The notes beneath the pieces were generated by a model that did no database searches, was not told where the DNA came from, and was given only the letters and a program-made list of their open reading frames with translations. A stretch of 55,576 nucleotides of DNA from Oscillospiraceae bacterium (GTDB taxonomy: Bacteria > Bacillota > Clostridia > Oscillospirales > Acutalibacteraceae). The stretch covers positions 1 through 55,576 of the forward strand of contig SVOH01000014.1 in NCBI GenBank assembly GCA_015066515.1, in the 5' to 3' direction. Positions 14,167-23,002 of this stretch are shown here, piece by piece. Every line of letters begins with the position of its first letter. Positions within the stretch are counted from its first letter, which is position 1. The position numbers and the translations under genes are program-made.

Positions 14167-15255
14167 ATGACAGAACTTGAAAAGGCAAGACAAACCATAA
14201 ATGATGTTGACAAACAAATGGCAGAGCTGTTTGAGCAAAGAATGGATGCTGCCCGTATTGTTGCCGAATATAAAAAAGAAAACGGACTTAAAATAGACGA
14301 TTTTGCACGCGAAGAACAAATCATTGCAAAAAATACGTCACTTATAAAAGACGAGGATTATAAGTCTTATTATGTGAATTTTCTTAAAGAAACAATAACC
14401 CTTTCAAAACTGTTGCAGCACCGCTTACTCGAGGGTATGCGTGTAGCATATAGCGGAGTCTCGGGTGCGTTTGCTAATATTGTAGCCGAGCGCATTTTCC
14501 CCGATGCAAATTGCGTGGGTTATGCCGATTTTACTGCGGCTTATAATGCGGTTGTAAACGGTGAATGTGACTGTGCCGTTTTGCCGATTGAAAACAGCTT
14601 TAACGGTGATGTTGGCAAGGTAATGGATTTAAGTTTTTTTGGTTCGCTTTTTGTAAACGGATTATATGAAGCCGAGATTGTTCAAAATTTGCTTGGTGTA
14701 AAGGGCGCTAAAAAAGAGGATATAAAAACGGTAATAAGTCATTCACAGGCGCTCGGTCAAAGTGCTGCTTATATCGAGAAAAACGGTTTTGAAACTCAAG
14801 AAGCGGTAAATACTGCCGTTGCCGCAAAGCAGGTTGCCGAAAACGGCGATAAAACCGTTGCGGCCATTGGTAGTGTAGAGGCGGCTCAAAAATTTGGTCT
14901 TCAAATAATAGAGTCACACATAAACGAAAGCAATCAAAATTCAACTCGCTTTGCCGTATTTTCTCGCAGCGAAAAGGCGCATCTTGCTACCGACAACCAC
15001 TTTATAATGCTTTTTACCGTAAACAATGCGGCAGGCTCGCTTGGTAAGGCAATATCGGTAATAGGTGAGTATGGCTTTAACCTTAGGGCACTTAAAAGCA
15101 GACCTACAAAAGAGCTTGTTTGGGACTATTATTTCTACGCCGAGGGCGAGGGAAACATTGGTGGCGAGCAGGGTAAAAAGATGCTTGCTGAACTGTCTAA
15201 ATGCTGTTCTAACTTAAAAATTCTTGGAAGTTTTGAAAAAGAAGTAAAGGTGTAA
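14167..15255 (+). CDS. pheA: bifunctional chorismate mutase / prephenate dehydratase (P-protein)
   Basis: 362 residues. Chorismate mutase AroQ-type domain at about 1-85 (LEKARQTINDVDKQMAELFE), prephenate dehydratase at about 90-270 with GVSGAFANIVAERIFP, VLPIENSFNGDV and the catalytic Thr-Arg-Phe in NSTRFAVF, then a C-terminal ACT domain at about 277-355 (NAAGSLGKAISVIGEYGFNL, KSRPTK). It converts chorismate through prephenate to phenylpyruvate. The ACT motifs (GALV and ESRP in the Escherichia coli enzyme) appear as AGSL and KSRP, so Phe feedback is likely but may be altered. The gene starts five bases after the aminotransferase stop. Confidence 0.95.
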   Translation: MTELEKARQTINDVDKQMAELFEQRMDAARIVAEYKKENGLKIDDFAREEQIIAKNTSLIKDEDYKSYYVNFLKETITLSKLLQHRLLEGMRVAYSGVSGAFANIVAERIFPDANCVGYADFTAAYNAVVNGECDCAVLPIENSFNGDVGKVMDLSFFGSLFVNGLYEAEIVQNLLGVKGAKKEDIKTVISHSQALGQSAAYIEKNGFETQEAVNTAVAAKQVAENGDKTVAAIGSVEAAQKFGLQIIESHINESNQNSTRFAVFSRSEKAHLATDNHFIMLFTVNNAAGSLGKAISVIGEYGFNLRALKSRPTKELVWDYYFYAEGEGNIGGEQGKKMLAELSKCCSNLKILGSFEKEVKV

Positions 15256-15259
15256 ATTT

Positions 15260-16261
15260 ATGATAATACCTGTAAAATGCGAAAGTGGCGGTTATAATAT
15301 TTATCTTGAGCGTGGTGCATTATCACGCGCAAAGGAATATTTTGATCTCAACCGCAACGTGCTTATTGTTACCGATAGCGGTGTGCCGTGCGAGTATGCA
15401 GAAACGGTAGCCTTGCAGTGCCGTGAATCTATGACTGTGGTGTTTCCCGAGGGTGAGGCGTCAAAAAATTTTGACACCTATAAAAGCATACTTGAAGCGC
15501 TGGTAAAGGGCGATTTTACACGTACCGACTGTGTTGTAGCGGTAGGCGGCGGTGTAACGGGCGATATGGCGGGCTTTGCCGCGGCGACCTTTATGCGCGG
15601 CATAGATTTTTACAACATCCCTACTACCGTATTGTCACAGGTTGATTCGTCGGTTGGTGGTAAAACGGCCATTGATTTTGGTGGACTTAAAAATATTGTT
15701 GGCGCATTCCATCAGCCAAAGGGTGTAATAATTGACCCCGACACGTTAAAAACCTTGCCCGACAGACAAATTTCTAACGGTCTTGCCGAAGCGGTTAAAA
15801 TGGCGCTTACTCACGATAAAGAGTTATTTTCTATGTTTGAGGCTGACAGCTTTGATATTGACACGGTAATTGAGCGTTCTATAAAGATAAAACAATCGGT
15901 TGTAGAAGCCGATGAAAAGGAATCAGGACTGCGAAAAGTATTAAACTTTGGGCATACGGTAGGTCACGCTATCGAGAGCAATACGCCCGCTCTTTACCAC
16001 GGCGAATGTGTAGCGCTTGGTATGCTTCCTATGTGTAGCGAAAAGGTAAGGGCAAGACTTATTCCTGTGCTAAACAAATTAAATTTACCAACATCTGTCG
16101 ATTGTGACGCTGAAAAGATTATTGAAACTATGAGTCACGACAAAAAAATGGCAGGTGACACAATTTCGGTAATTCGAGTGGAAAATGTTGGTGAATTCAA
16201 TATAACAAAAGTAAAATTCACAGATTTTTCTAATGAGATAAAGGCGGTGTATAAAAAGTGA
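15260..16261 (+). CDS. aroB: 3-dehydroquinate synthase
   Basis: 333 residues. AroB cyclises DAHP to 3-dehydroquinate, using NAD+ and a divalent metal. Diagnostic motifs: VAVGGGVTGDMAGFAAATFM, PTTVLSQVDSSVGGKTAID, GAFHQPKGVIID, then the metal-binding LNFGHTVGHAIE and YHGECVALGM. The length is slightly below the usual 345-360. Its Shine-Dalgarno (AAAGGTG) overlaps the pheA stop codon, and its own stop overlaps the GTG of aroC, so the run pheA-aroB-aroC is translationally coupled. Confidence 0.97.
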   Translation: MIIPVKCESGGYNIYLERGALSRAKEYFDLNRNVLIVTDSGVPCEYAETVALQCRESMTVVFPEGEASKNFDTYKSILEALVKGDFTRTDCVVAVGGGVTGDMAGFAAATFMRGIDFYNIPTTVLSQVDSSVGGKTAIDFGGLKNIVGAFHQPKGVIIDPDTLKTLPDRQISNGLAEAVKMALTHDKELFSMFEADSFDIDTVIERSIKIKQSVVEADEKESGLRKVLNFGHTVGHAIESNTPALYHGECVALGMLPMCSEKVRARLIPVLNKLNLPTSVDCDAEKIIETMSHDKKMAGDTISVIRVENVGEFNITKVKFTDFSNEIKAVYKK

Positions 16262-17274
16262 AAAACACCATAGGAAACAGTCTTACGGTAACCCTTTTTG
16301 GCGAGAGTCACGGTAAGGCGATAGGTGCGGTGCTTGACGGAATGCCAAGCGGTATTAAGGTGGACGAAGAATACATTGCTTCGCAGCTTACCCGCCGCAG
16401 ACCAAAGGACGCGCTATCTACACCGCGTCAAGAAAAGGATGAGTTCAGCATTTTAAGCGGTGTTTTTGAAGGCCGTACCACAGGCACACCAATTTGTATT
16501 ACAATTCCAAACGCCGATACTCATTCGTCAGATTACGGTGAAATGCAGTATAAAATGCGCCCCTCGCACGCTGATTACACCGCTAACTGCCGTTATAACG
16601 GTTTTCAGGACTATCGCGGTGGCGGACACTTTAGCGGCAGAATAACTGCGGCTCTTGTAGCGGCAGGTGCGTTGGTTTTGCCCGCACTTAACAAAAAAGG
16701 AATTTGTATAAATACTAATATTTTAAGTGTTGCAGGTGAAACAGCAGAAGAAAAAAGAAACGAGAAAATTCTTGCAGCAAAATCAGAGGGCGACAGTGTA
16801 GGCGGTGTGCTTGAAACCTTGATTACAGGCGTTCCTGCCGGTGTGGGTGAGCCTTGGTTTGATACGGTTGAGGGTATGCTTTCGCACGCAATATTCTCTA
16901 TTCCCGCAGTAAAGGGAATAGAGTTTGGTTTAGGCTTTAACTTTGCCGATAAAAAGGGAAGCGAAGCAAATGACCAAATGTATGCAGACGGTGACAGTGT
17001 AAAATGCTACACCAACAATAACGGCGGTGTAATGGGTGGCATAACAAACGGTATGCCAATAGTTTTTCGCACTGTTATTAAGCCAACACCAACAATATCT
17101 AAAGAGCAAAAAACAGTGGATATAAGCACTATGCAAAACACAACAATATCAGCTCGCGGCAGACACGACCCGTGTATTGTGCACCGTGCGTCAGTTGTGG
17201 TTGAAAGTGTTACGGCATTAGTTATTGCTGATATGTTAAGTGCAAAATACGGCACAGATTGGTTGGCAAAATAA
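16258..17274 (+). CDS. aroC: chorismate synthase
   Basis: 338 residues beginning at GTG 16258, which overlaps the aroB stop (GTGA). AroC removes the 3-phosphate of EPSP to form chorismate, with reduced FMN as catalyst. Signatures: TLFGESHGKAIGAVLDGMPS, LTRRRPKDALSTPRQEKDE, MRPSHADYT, YRGGGHFSGRITA, and the C-terminal ARGRHDPCIVHRASVVVES. The internal extended loop is short, giving a compact enzyme against the usual 360 residues. Its stop overlaps the next ATG (TAATG). Confidence 0.97.
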   Translation: MKNTIGNSLTVTLFGESHGKAIGAVLDGMPSGIKVDEEYIASQLTRRRPKDALSTPRQEKDEFSILSGVFEGRTTGTPICITIPNADTHSSDYGEMQYKMRPSHADYTANCRYNGFQDYRGGGHFSGRITAALVAAGALVLPALNKKGICINTNILSVAGETAEEKRNEKILAAKSEGDSVGGVLETLITGVPAGVGEPWFDTVEGMLSHAIFSIPAVKGIEFGLGFNFADKKGSEANDQMYADGDSVKCYTNNNGGVMGGITNGMPIVFRTVIKPTPTISKEQKTVDISTMQNTTISARGRHDPCIVHRASVVVESVTALVIADMLSAKYGTDWLAK

Positions 17275-18512
17275 TGGAATACGGATGTATTGGCGAAAAG
17301 CTGACACACAGCTTTTCTAAAGAAATTCACGCCCAGCTTTTTGATTATGATTATGAAATTAGGGAAATTCCAAAGGGCGAGCTTAAAGCCTTTATGACCG
17401 AAAGAAATTTTAAGGCAATAAACGTAACCATACCTTATAAGCAGGACGTAATACCTTATTTAGACTGGCTTAGCGATACCGCAAAGCAAATCGGCGCTGT
17501 AAATACAATAGTAAATCGCGGCGGTAAGCTTTATGGTTATAATACTGATTTTGCGGGTATGACTGCTCTAATAAAGCTAAACGGTATAGAAATTAGCGGC
17601 AAGCTCGTATTGGTTTTGGGTAGCGGCGGTACCTCTAAAACTGCGGTTGCCGTGGCAAAAAGTCTTGGCGCACGTCAGGTGGTTCGCGTATCACGTACTG
17701 CAAAAGAAGATTGCATTACATACGAAGAAGCATATAAAAATTTTGCTGATGCCGAGGTTATAATTAACACCACCCCCTGCGGTATGTATCCCAATATTAT
17801 AGGCGAGCCTGTTGATATTGATGCGTTTAAAAACTGCGAAGCAGTAGTTGATGCTATTTATAATCCGCTTTGTTCAAACCTTGTAATAAGGGCAAAAGAC
17901 AGGGGTATAAATGCTACGGGCGGTCTTTATATGCTTGTAGCTCAAGCTGCGGTAGCTGCAGAGCTGTTTATAGACACTACTGTTAGTGAAGCAAAAATTT
18001 ACGATGTTTATAAAAAAATAGTTGCCACTAAGCGTAACATTGTGCTTACGGGTATGCCGTCGTGTGGAAAAAGCACAATTGGCAAACGCTTGGCGGATGA
18101 ACTTGGAATGCAATTTGTTGATACCGATGATGAGATTGTAAAAATGGCAGGCAAGCCAATTTCTCAAATTTTTGCGGATTTGGGCGAAGTCGGTTTTCGT
18201 GATATAGAATCACAGGCTATTGCCGCAGTTTCGGCAAAACAAAACTGCATTATTGCAACGGGTGGCGGCGCCGTTTTACGTGAGCAAAATATTACCTTGC
18301 TTAAAGGCAACGGCACGATATATTTTATCGACCGTCCACTCGAAAAACTCGTAAGTACTGATGACCGACCGCTTTCGAGCAATCGCGACGACCTTGTAAA
18401 GCGATATCACGAGCGGTATGATATATACTGCAATACAGCAGATAAAAGATTAGTGAATGATGGTGAGATTGAAACTCTCATAAATGCAATAAAGGAAGAT
18501 TTTTTAAAATGA
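17274..18512 (+). CDS. aroE-aroK: shikimate dehydrogenase - shikimate kinase fusion
   Basis: 412 residues, two enzymes in one chain. Residues about 1-255 are shikimate dehydrogenase: GEKLTHSFSKEIHAQLFDYD, catalytic Lys in NVTIPYKQDV, Asp in YNTDFAGM, the dinucleotide loop VLGSGGTSKTAVAV and a C-terminal GGLYMLVAQA. Residues about 258-412 are shikimate kinase: Walker A GMPSCGKSTIGKRLA, DTDDEI, GFRDIE, the glycine-rich GGGAV and the lid DRPLSS. Together they convert dehydroshikimate to shikimate-3-phosphate. ATG 17274 overlaps the aroC stop; an earlier ATG at 17259 would lie inside aroC and lacks a ribosome binding site. Fusion of these two steps is known in some lineages but is not the usual arrangement. 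Confidence 0.93.
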   Translation: MEYGCIGEKLTHSFSKEIHAQLFDYDYEIREIPKGELKAFMTERNFKAINVTIPYKQDVIPYLDWLSDTAKQIGAVNTIVNRGGKLYGYNTDFAGMTALIKLNGIEISGKLVLVLGSGGTSKTAVAVAKSLGARQVVRVSRTAKEDCITYEEAYKNFADAEVIINTTPCGMYPNIIGEPVDIDAFKNCEAVVDAIYNPLCSNLVIRAKDRGINATGGLYMLVAQAAVAAELFIDTTVSEAKIYDVYKKIVATKRNIVLTGMPSCGKSTIGKRLADELGMQFVDTDDEIVKMAGKPISQIFADLGEVGFRDIESQAIAAVSAKQNCIIATGGGAVLREQNITLLKGNGTIYFIDRPLEKLVSTDDRPLSSNRDDLVKRYHERYDIYCNTADKRLVNDGEIETLINAIKEDFLK

Positions 18513-18940
18513 AAATACTTGTAATTAATGGTCCAAACCTTAATATGCTTGGTATTCGCGAGCCTGACATTTACGGCAAAAATACATATAACGATTTATG
18601 TGAGCTTATCACTGACTATGCCGATAAAAAAGGCGTTGAGGTAAAGCTTTTTCAGTCAAATCACGAGGGTGCTTTAGTGGATGAAATTCAGGCGGCTTAT
18701 GGCAATTTTGCCGGCATTGTTATAAATCCTGCGGCATATACACACACAAGCGTAGCAATTTTAGATGCCGTAAAATCGGTAGGTATACCGACAGTTGAAG
18801 TGCATATTTCTGCGGTAGAAACACGCGAGGATTTCCGTCAGGTTAGTTTTGTTCGCAAGGCTTGTATCAAGACTATTACGGGTCTTGGCTTTGACGGGTA
18901 TTTAAGGGCTATTGACACCCTTACCCAAAACGGAAAGTAA
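18509..18940 (+). CDS. aroQ: type II 3-dehydroquinate dehydratase
   Basis: 143 residues, dodecameric type II family by sequence: VINGPNLNMLGIREPDIYG (catalytic Tyr in IYG and Arg), FQSNHEGALVDEI, GIVINPAAYTHTSVAI and PTVEVHISAVETREDFR. It dehydrates 3-dehydroquinate to 3-dehydroshikimate. The ATG overlaps the stop of the aroE-aroK fusion (ATGA) and the next gene, aroA, follows after two bases. Confidence 0.97.
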   Translation: MKILVINGPNLNMLGIREPDIYGKNTYNDLCELITDYADKKGVEVKLFQSNHEGALVDEIQAAYGNFAGIVINPAAYTHTSVAILDAVKSVGIPTVEVHISAVETREDFRQVSFVRKACIKTITGLGFDGYLRAIDTLTQNGK

Positions 18941-18942
18941 TT

Positions 18943-20142
18943 ATGATAGTAACTATAAAAAAATCAAATGCCAAAGGCACTGTTGCCGCACCGCCGTCAA
19001 AATCTATGGCGCACAGAGCGCTTATTTGCGGCGCGCTATCGGGTGGTAGTGAGATTTACAATATAGAATATTCAAACGATATTCTTGCAACGCTTGATTG
19101 CCTTACCGCTTTGGGCGCAAAAATGGAAATTCAAGGTAGCAAAATAAAATGCGGCGGACTAAATCCTTTTAACTCAAAAGAAGCAACTCTTGACTGTCGC
19201 GAAAGCGGCAGCACACTACGCTTTATGATACCGCTTGCGTTTTTGTCGGGCGCAAAAATCACTCTTACCGGCAGCGAAAGGCTTTTTGCTCGCAATCTTA
19301 CAATTTATGAAGAAATCGCAAAGCAAAATGCTATTATCTTTGAAAAGGGTAAAATCAGCCTTACCGTTTGCGGCAAGCTTAAAAGCGGCAATTATAAAAT
19401 AGCAGGTAATATATCAAGTCAGTTTATATCGGGGTTACTTTTTGCATTATCGCTTTTAGATGGCGACAGCACGCTCGAAATCACGGGTGAGTATGAAAGC
19501 GAGCCTTATGTAGACTTGACAATAAAATCTTTAAGTGATTTTGGTGTAACAATAGAAAAATGTGGTCGCACATATAAAATTAAAGGCAACCAAAAGTACG
19601 AAACTAAAAACATAACAGTCGAGGGCGATTATTCTAACGCGGCATTTTTAGATGGCTTTAATCTTTTGGGCGGTGATGTTTTGGTTACCGGTCTTGATGA
19701 AAGCTCATTGCAGGGCGACAAGATATACAAGAAAATGTATGAAGGGCTTAAAAACGGCGAAAAGCAGTTTGATTTATCAAATTGCCCTGACCTTGCTCCT
19801 GTTATGTTTGCACTATCGGCAGTTTATGGTGGCACACACTTTACGGGTACAAAACGCCTTAAAATAAAAGAAAGTGACCGCGCGGCTGCTATGAAGCAAG
19901 AGCTTGCAAAGTTTGGCATAAAGGTTGACGTTAGTGATAATGATGTTACGGTATATGGTGGCGAATTGAAAGCACCGAGCGAAACACTTTGTGGGCATAA
20001 TGACCACCGTATAGTAATGTCTCTTTCACTGCTTTGCACGCTTACGGGTGGCAGTATAAATGATGCGCAGTCGGTAGCCAAAAGTTATCCTGATTATTTT
20101 GAAAAAATTAAATCTCTTGGAATAGTGATAGGCAGGCGATAG
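18943..20142 (+). CDS. aroA: 3-phosphoshikimate 1-carboxyvinyltransferase (EPSP synthase)
   Basis: 399 residues. It transfers the enolpyruvyl group of PEP to shikimate-3-phosphate. The active-site motifs are APPSKSMAHRALICGALSGG (Lys and Ser contacts), DCRESGSTLRFMIPLAF (a LDCRESGSTLRF variant of the glyphosate-sensitive signature GNAGTAMRPL, as in class II enzymes), NCPDLAPVMFALSA and HNDHRIVMS. The spacer pattern (DCRESGSTLRF) places it in the class II-like group of Firmicutes. The stop at 20140 is followed not by tyrA directly but by a 264-bp structured spacer. Confidence 0.95.
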   Translation: MIVTIKKSNAKGTVAAPPSKSMAHRALICGALSGGSEIYNIEYSNDILATLDCLTALGAKMEIQGSKIKCGGLNPFNSKEATLDCRESGSTLRFMIPLAFLSGAKITLTGSERLFARNLTIYEEIAKQNAIIFEKGKISLTVCGKLKSGNYKIAGNISSQFISGLLFALSLLDGDSTLEITGEYESEPYVDLTIKSLSDFGVTIEKCGRTYKIKGNQKYETKNITVEGDYSNAAFLDGFNLLGGDVLVTGLDESSLQGDKIYKKMYEGLKNGEKQFDLSNCPDLAPVMFALSAVYGGTHFTGTKRLKIKESDRAAAMKQELAKFGIKVDVSDNDVTVYGGELKAPSETLCGHNDHRIVMSLSLLCTLTGGSINDAQSVAKSYPDYFEKIKSLGIVIGRR

Positions 20143-20406
20143 TCGAACGCGTCACGCCTGACAAATAATAATTTTTAATTTTTGCTTGTCTCATCACTTG
20201 TAATACAAAAGTATTACTTCGTTCTTCGACTTCGCCTCTCTTTGAAATTATTTATTTGGCAGGTCAAAGAGTTTCTCCGCCGCCTTTTTGTGAAAAGGCG
20301 AAGCGTGAGATTTGCAGCAAGGTGTTACCTTGCAAAAATAAACGCGAGAAAGGTGCGAAAAGACGGCGAGCGAAACCGTAACGGGATCGACTCTCGTCTG
20401 CCTCAA
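20143..20406 (+). other. structured spacer inserted between aroA and tyrA
   Basis: All other structural genes from the aminotransferase to the DAHP synthase are separated by five bases or overlap; this gap is 264 bp. It holds several hairpins: CAGGCG/CGCCTG around the aroA stop (20133-20160), GTAATAC-AAAA-GTATTAC (20200-20217), CGCCTTTT-TGTG-AAAAGGCG (20281-20300) and GCAAGGT-GTT-ACCTTGC (20317-20333). The tyrA frame is open through it (from 20182), giving an Arg/Lys-rich, low-quality translation. The base composition after 20270 is richer in G+C than the flanks. It may be a dispersed repeat or a processing/regulatory element. No terminator or known riboswitch is recognised. Confidence 0.55.
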
Positions 20407-21276
20407 ATGAATCTTAATGAAATAAAAAATGTTTTAATTGTAGGCTTGGGCCTTTTGGGTGGTAGTTACGCAAAGGCTCTTACAAGAAACGGCTTTGACG
20501 TAAAGGTAATAACCTTAAATCAAGACGATATTGATTATGCAATGGGCGAAGGCTTTATATCGGGTGGCACAACCGAGGTTGACCCCGAGCTTATTGCCAA
20601 TTCACAGCTTATAATCTTTGCGCTTTATCCGCATACATTTATAGAGTGGATTGAGCAATACGGCAGTCTAATAAAATCCGGTACCGTTATAACCGACGTT
20701 ACGGGTGTTAAAGGCTGTATTGTCGAAAAGGTGCAAAATATGTTGCCTAGTGGTGTCGAATTTATTTCGGCTCACCCAATGGCAGGTAAAGAGACCTGCG
20801 GTGTACGTAATGCCGACGACAGTATATTTAAAAAAGCTAACTATATTGTTGTGCCTACCAACCGCAACACACCCGACGGTATCAGACTTTGCTGTGATTT
20901 AGGGCGAGTGCTTGGCTTTAACGATATTTCAAGTCTTACCGTTCGTCAACACGACGAAATGATAGCCTTTTTGTCACAGCTCACTCACGGTATTGCTATA
21001 TCGCTTATGTGTGCAAACGGTGACCCAAACCTAGTGCGATATACGGGCGACTCGTTCCGTGACCTTACCAGAATTGCTAACATAAATGACGAAATGTGGA
21101 GCGAACTGTTTTTGGCTAATCGCGAGGCACTACTACTTGAAATGGACGGCTACCGTGAGGCTTTTGACAGGCTTTACGATACAATAAAATTGGGCGACCG
21201 AGACGCAATGCGAGATATGATGAAGCTCTCCAGCGCCCGCAGAAAGACCTTTAACGAAGGAGAGAAACTAATATGA
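20407..21276 (+). CDS. tyrA: prephenate dehydrogenase
   Basis: 289 residues. It oxidatively decarboxylates prephenate to 4-hydroxyphenylpyruvate for tyrosine. An N-terminal Rossmann motif, VLIVGLGLLGGSYAKALTRN, is followed by SAHPMAGKETCGV (substrate-binding His) and FLSQLTHGIAISL (catalytic His region). The upstream in-frame extension to 20182 comes from the inserted spacer, so the ATG at 20407 is chosen; a clear Shine-Dalgarno is missing, which is unusual here. No ACT domain is present, so control may rest on the attenuator. The stop overlaps the next ATG (ATGA). Confidence 0.93.
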   Translation: MNLNEIKNVLIVGLGLLGGSYAKALTRNGFDVKVITLNQDDIDYAMGEGFISGGTTEVDPELIANSQLIIFALYPHTFIEWIEQYGSLIKSGTVITDVTGVKGCIVEKVQNMLPSGVEFISAHPMAGKETCGVRNADDSIFKKANYIVVPTNRNTPDGIRLCCDLGRVLGFNDISSLTVRQHDEMIAFLSQLTHGIAISLMCANGDPNLVRYTGDSFRDLTRIANINDEMWSELFLANREALLLEMDGYREAFDRLYDTIKLGDRDAMRDMMKLSSARRKTFNEGEKLI

Positions 21277-22304
21277 GTATGGATTTTAAACGCAAATTAC
21301 CAATTCCAAAGGAGATTAAGGAGCAATACCCCGTAACCGAAGAGCTTGCAAAAATTAAGGCTCAACGTGACACCGATATCAAGGCTGTATTTACGGGTGA
21401 GTTGGATAAGTTTTTGCTTATAATCGGTCCTTGCTCTGCTGACAACGAGGAAGCCGTTCTTGACTATATGGGCAGACTAAAAAAAGTAGCGGATGAGGTT
21501 AGTGATAAAATAATAGTTATTCCACGCGTTTATACCAATAAACCACGTACTACGGGTGAAGGCTACAAGGGTATGCTACACCAGCCAAACCCCGACGAAA
21601 AACCCGATATGTTAAAGGGAATTCTTGCTATTCGTGATTTACATATGAGGGCACTCGCCGACTACGGTTTTACCTGTGCTGACGAAATGCTTTATCCCGA
21701 AAATTACCGCTATTTGTCTGACCTTTTGTGCTATGTTGCTATTGGTGCGCGTTCGGTAGAAAATCAACAGCATCGCCTTGTTGCAAGTGGTATATCAATT
21801 CCTGTCGGTATGAAAAATCCAACAAGCGGTGACCTTACCGTTATGATGAATTCGATTAAAGCGGCGCAAAACAGCCACACGTATTTGTATCGTGGTTGGG
21901 AGGTTACAAGCTCGGGTAATGAAACCGCCCACGCAATACTTCGCGGTTATATGGATTTTGGCGGCAGAAATATATCAAACTACCATTATGAAGATATCGC
22001 TCATCTTTGCGAGCTTTACGAGGAATACGGACTTAAAAATCCTGCAGTTATTATCGACGCTAACCACGCAAACTCTTCTAAGAAGTATCTTGAACAAATT
22101 CGCATTTCAAAGGACGTTATCTACAGCCGTAACCACAACGACAACATCAAGCATCTTGTAAAAGGTCTTATGATCGAAAGCTATATTGAGGATGGTGCTC
22201 AAAAGATTGGCGAGCACGTTTACGGCAAATCTATTACCGACCCGTGTCTTGGTTGGGAAAAGACTGAAAATCTTATTTACAAAATTGCAGACACCTTGGA
22301 GTGA
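21273..22304 (+). CDS. 3-deoxy-7-phosphoheptulonate (DAHP) synthase, type I alpha
   Basis: 343 residues of the AroF/AroG/AroH class (type I alpha), the entry enzyme of the shikimate pathway: PEP plus erythrose-4-phosphate gives DAHP. Motifs: LLIIGPCSADNEEA, IPRVYTNKPRTTGEGYKG, ADEMLYPENY, IGARSVENQQHR, GMKNPTSGD and IDANHANSSKK. The length agrees with the E. coli enzymes (350). Such enzymes are usually inhibited by Phe, Tyr or Trp at an N-terminal site, and the allosteric effector cannot be read from sequence. It is last of the pathway genes, coupled to tyrA by a four-base overlap. Confidence 0.94.
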   Translation: MSMDFKRKLPIPKEIKEQYPVTEELAKIKAQRDTDIKAVFTGELDKFLLIIGPCSADNEEAVLDYMGRLKKVADEVSDKIIVIPRVYTNKPRTTGEGYKGMLHQPNPDEKPDMLKGILAIRDLHMRALADYGFTCADEMLYPENYRYLSDLLCYVAIGARSVENQQHRLVASGISIPVGMKNPTSGDLTVMMNSIKAAQNSHTYLYRGWEVTSSGNETAHAILRGYMDFGGRNISNYHYEDIAHLCELYEEYGLKNPAVIIDANHANSSKKYLEQIRISKDVIYSRNHNDNIKHLVKGLMIESYIEDGAQKIGEHVYGKSITDPCLGWEKTENLIYKIADTLE

Positions 22305-22308
22305 TAAA

Positions 22309-22569
22309 ATGTTGGCATTTATTATTGCTTTTGCTTTTGCGGTAGGGCAGGTATGTCTTACTGAGCAATTGGTTTATGCGTTTAATAAAAGAGATAGTAA
22401 AAAAATAATGTTGTTTTTCGGCATAAAATTTTTGGCATACGCTATAGGTATTGGTCTTGTTGTGCTTAAATTTGTGTGGCACACAGGTCTGGTGCTGTGC
22501 GGCTTTGCCGCAGGTGTGCCGCTTGCTGCGATAGGTTTATTTGTGTATAAGACAATTTATAAAAAATAG
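22309..22569 (+). CDS. small integral membrane protein, unknown
   Basis: 86 residues with three hydrophobic segments (AFIIAFAFAVGQVCLTEQL, IMLFFGIKFLAYAIGIGLVV, TGLVLCGFAAGVPLAAIGLF) separated by short basic loops. The ATG at 22309 has GGAGTG upstream and stands four bases after the DAHP synthase stop, so it is part of the operon; the frame is open further upstream only as a shadow of that gene. I do not recognise the family. A transporter or regulator of aromatic amino acids is possible from position but not supported by sequence. Confidence 0.75.
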   Translation: MLAFIIAFAFAVGQVCLTEQLVYAFNKRDSKKIMLFFGIKFLAYAIGIGLVVLKFVWHTGLVLCGFAAGVPLAAIGLFVYKTIYKK

Positions 22570-22577
22570 GTGGTATT

Positions 22578-22862
22578 ATGCGATTTGGTATGGGATTTTT
22601 TACTCGGTGCAAAACGTTATCTAATGTTTTAAAGCTTGTTTGCCTAGTTATTGCAATAATTCTTGCCATTAATATTTCTACCGGAATAGATGATATTAAG
22701 ATGGGCTATGATAGCGGAATTTATTATATTTTAGGTTGTGTTATATTTGCCTTTATGCTTATTACTGTTGTGATTTTGGAATGTATTGTAAAGGATGCAA
22801 AAGAGGATTTTGAAGCATTGCTACGAACGATAGAACATACCAAGGAAAAGAAAGATAAATGA
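22578..22862 (+). CDS. small two-helix membrane protein, unknown
   Basis: 94 residues. Two membrane helices (VLKLVCLVIAIILAINISTG and YILGCVIFAFMLITVVILEC) and a charged C-terminal tail (KDAKEDFEALLRTIEHTKEK). AGGTGGT lies before the ATG, eight bases after the preceding stop. It is the last gene before the terminator at 22954, hence a probable operon member. No family recognised. Confidence 0.72.
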   Translation: MRFGMGFFTRCKTLSNVLKLVCLVIAIILAINISTGIDDIKMGYDSGIYYILGCVIFAFMLITVVILECIVKDAKEDFEALLRTIEHTKEKKDK

Positions 22863-22953
22863 TATATTGATAAAAACAGTATATCGTTAAGAAGCTTTAA
22901 ATTGATTTTGCAGGGGAGTGCTCACTCCTTATGTTAGATAGAACGAATTTGAT

Positions 22954-22982
22954 TGGGAGGCGAAATGCCTCCCATACTTTTT
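22954..22982 (+). terminator. intrinsic terminator at the end of the aromatic operon
   Basis: TGGGAGGC (22954-22961), loop GAAAT, GCCTCCCA (22967-22974), then TACTTTTT. A second small palindrome, GGAGTG-CT-CACTCC, lies 25 bp upstream (about 22915-22928). Confidence 0.85.
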
Positions 22983-23002
22983 GTAAACTTTTTATTTTTC
23001 AA

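Noticed and set aside
20182-20406. N-terminal extension of TyrA
   Set aside because: The 75 extra residues are Arg/Lys-rich and derive from the hairpin spacer; the Rossmann motif begins normally after ATG 20407.
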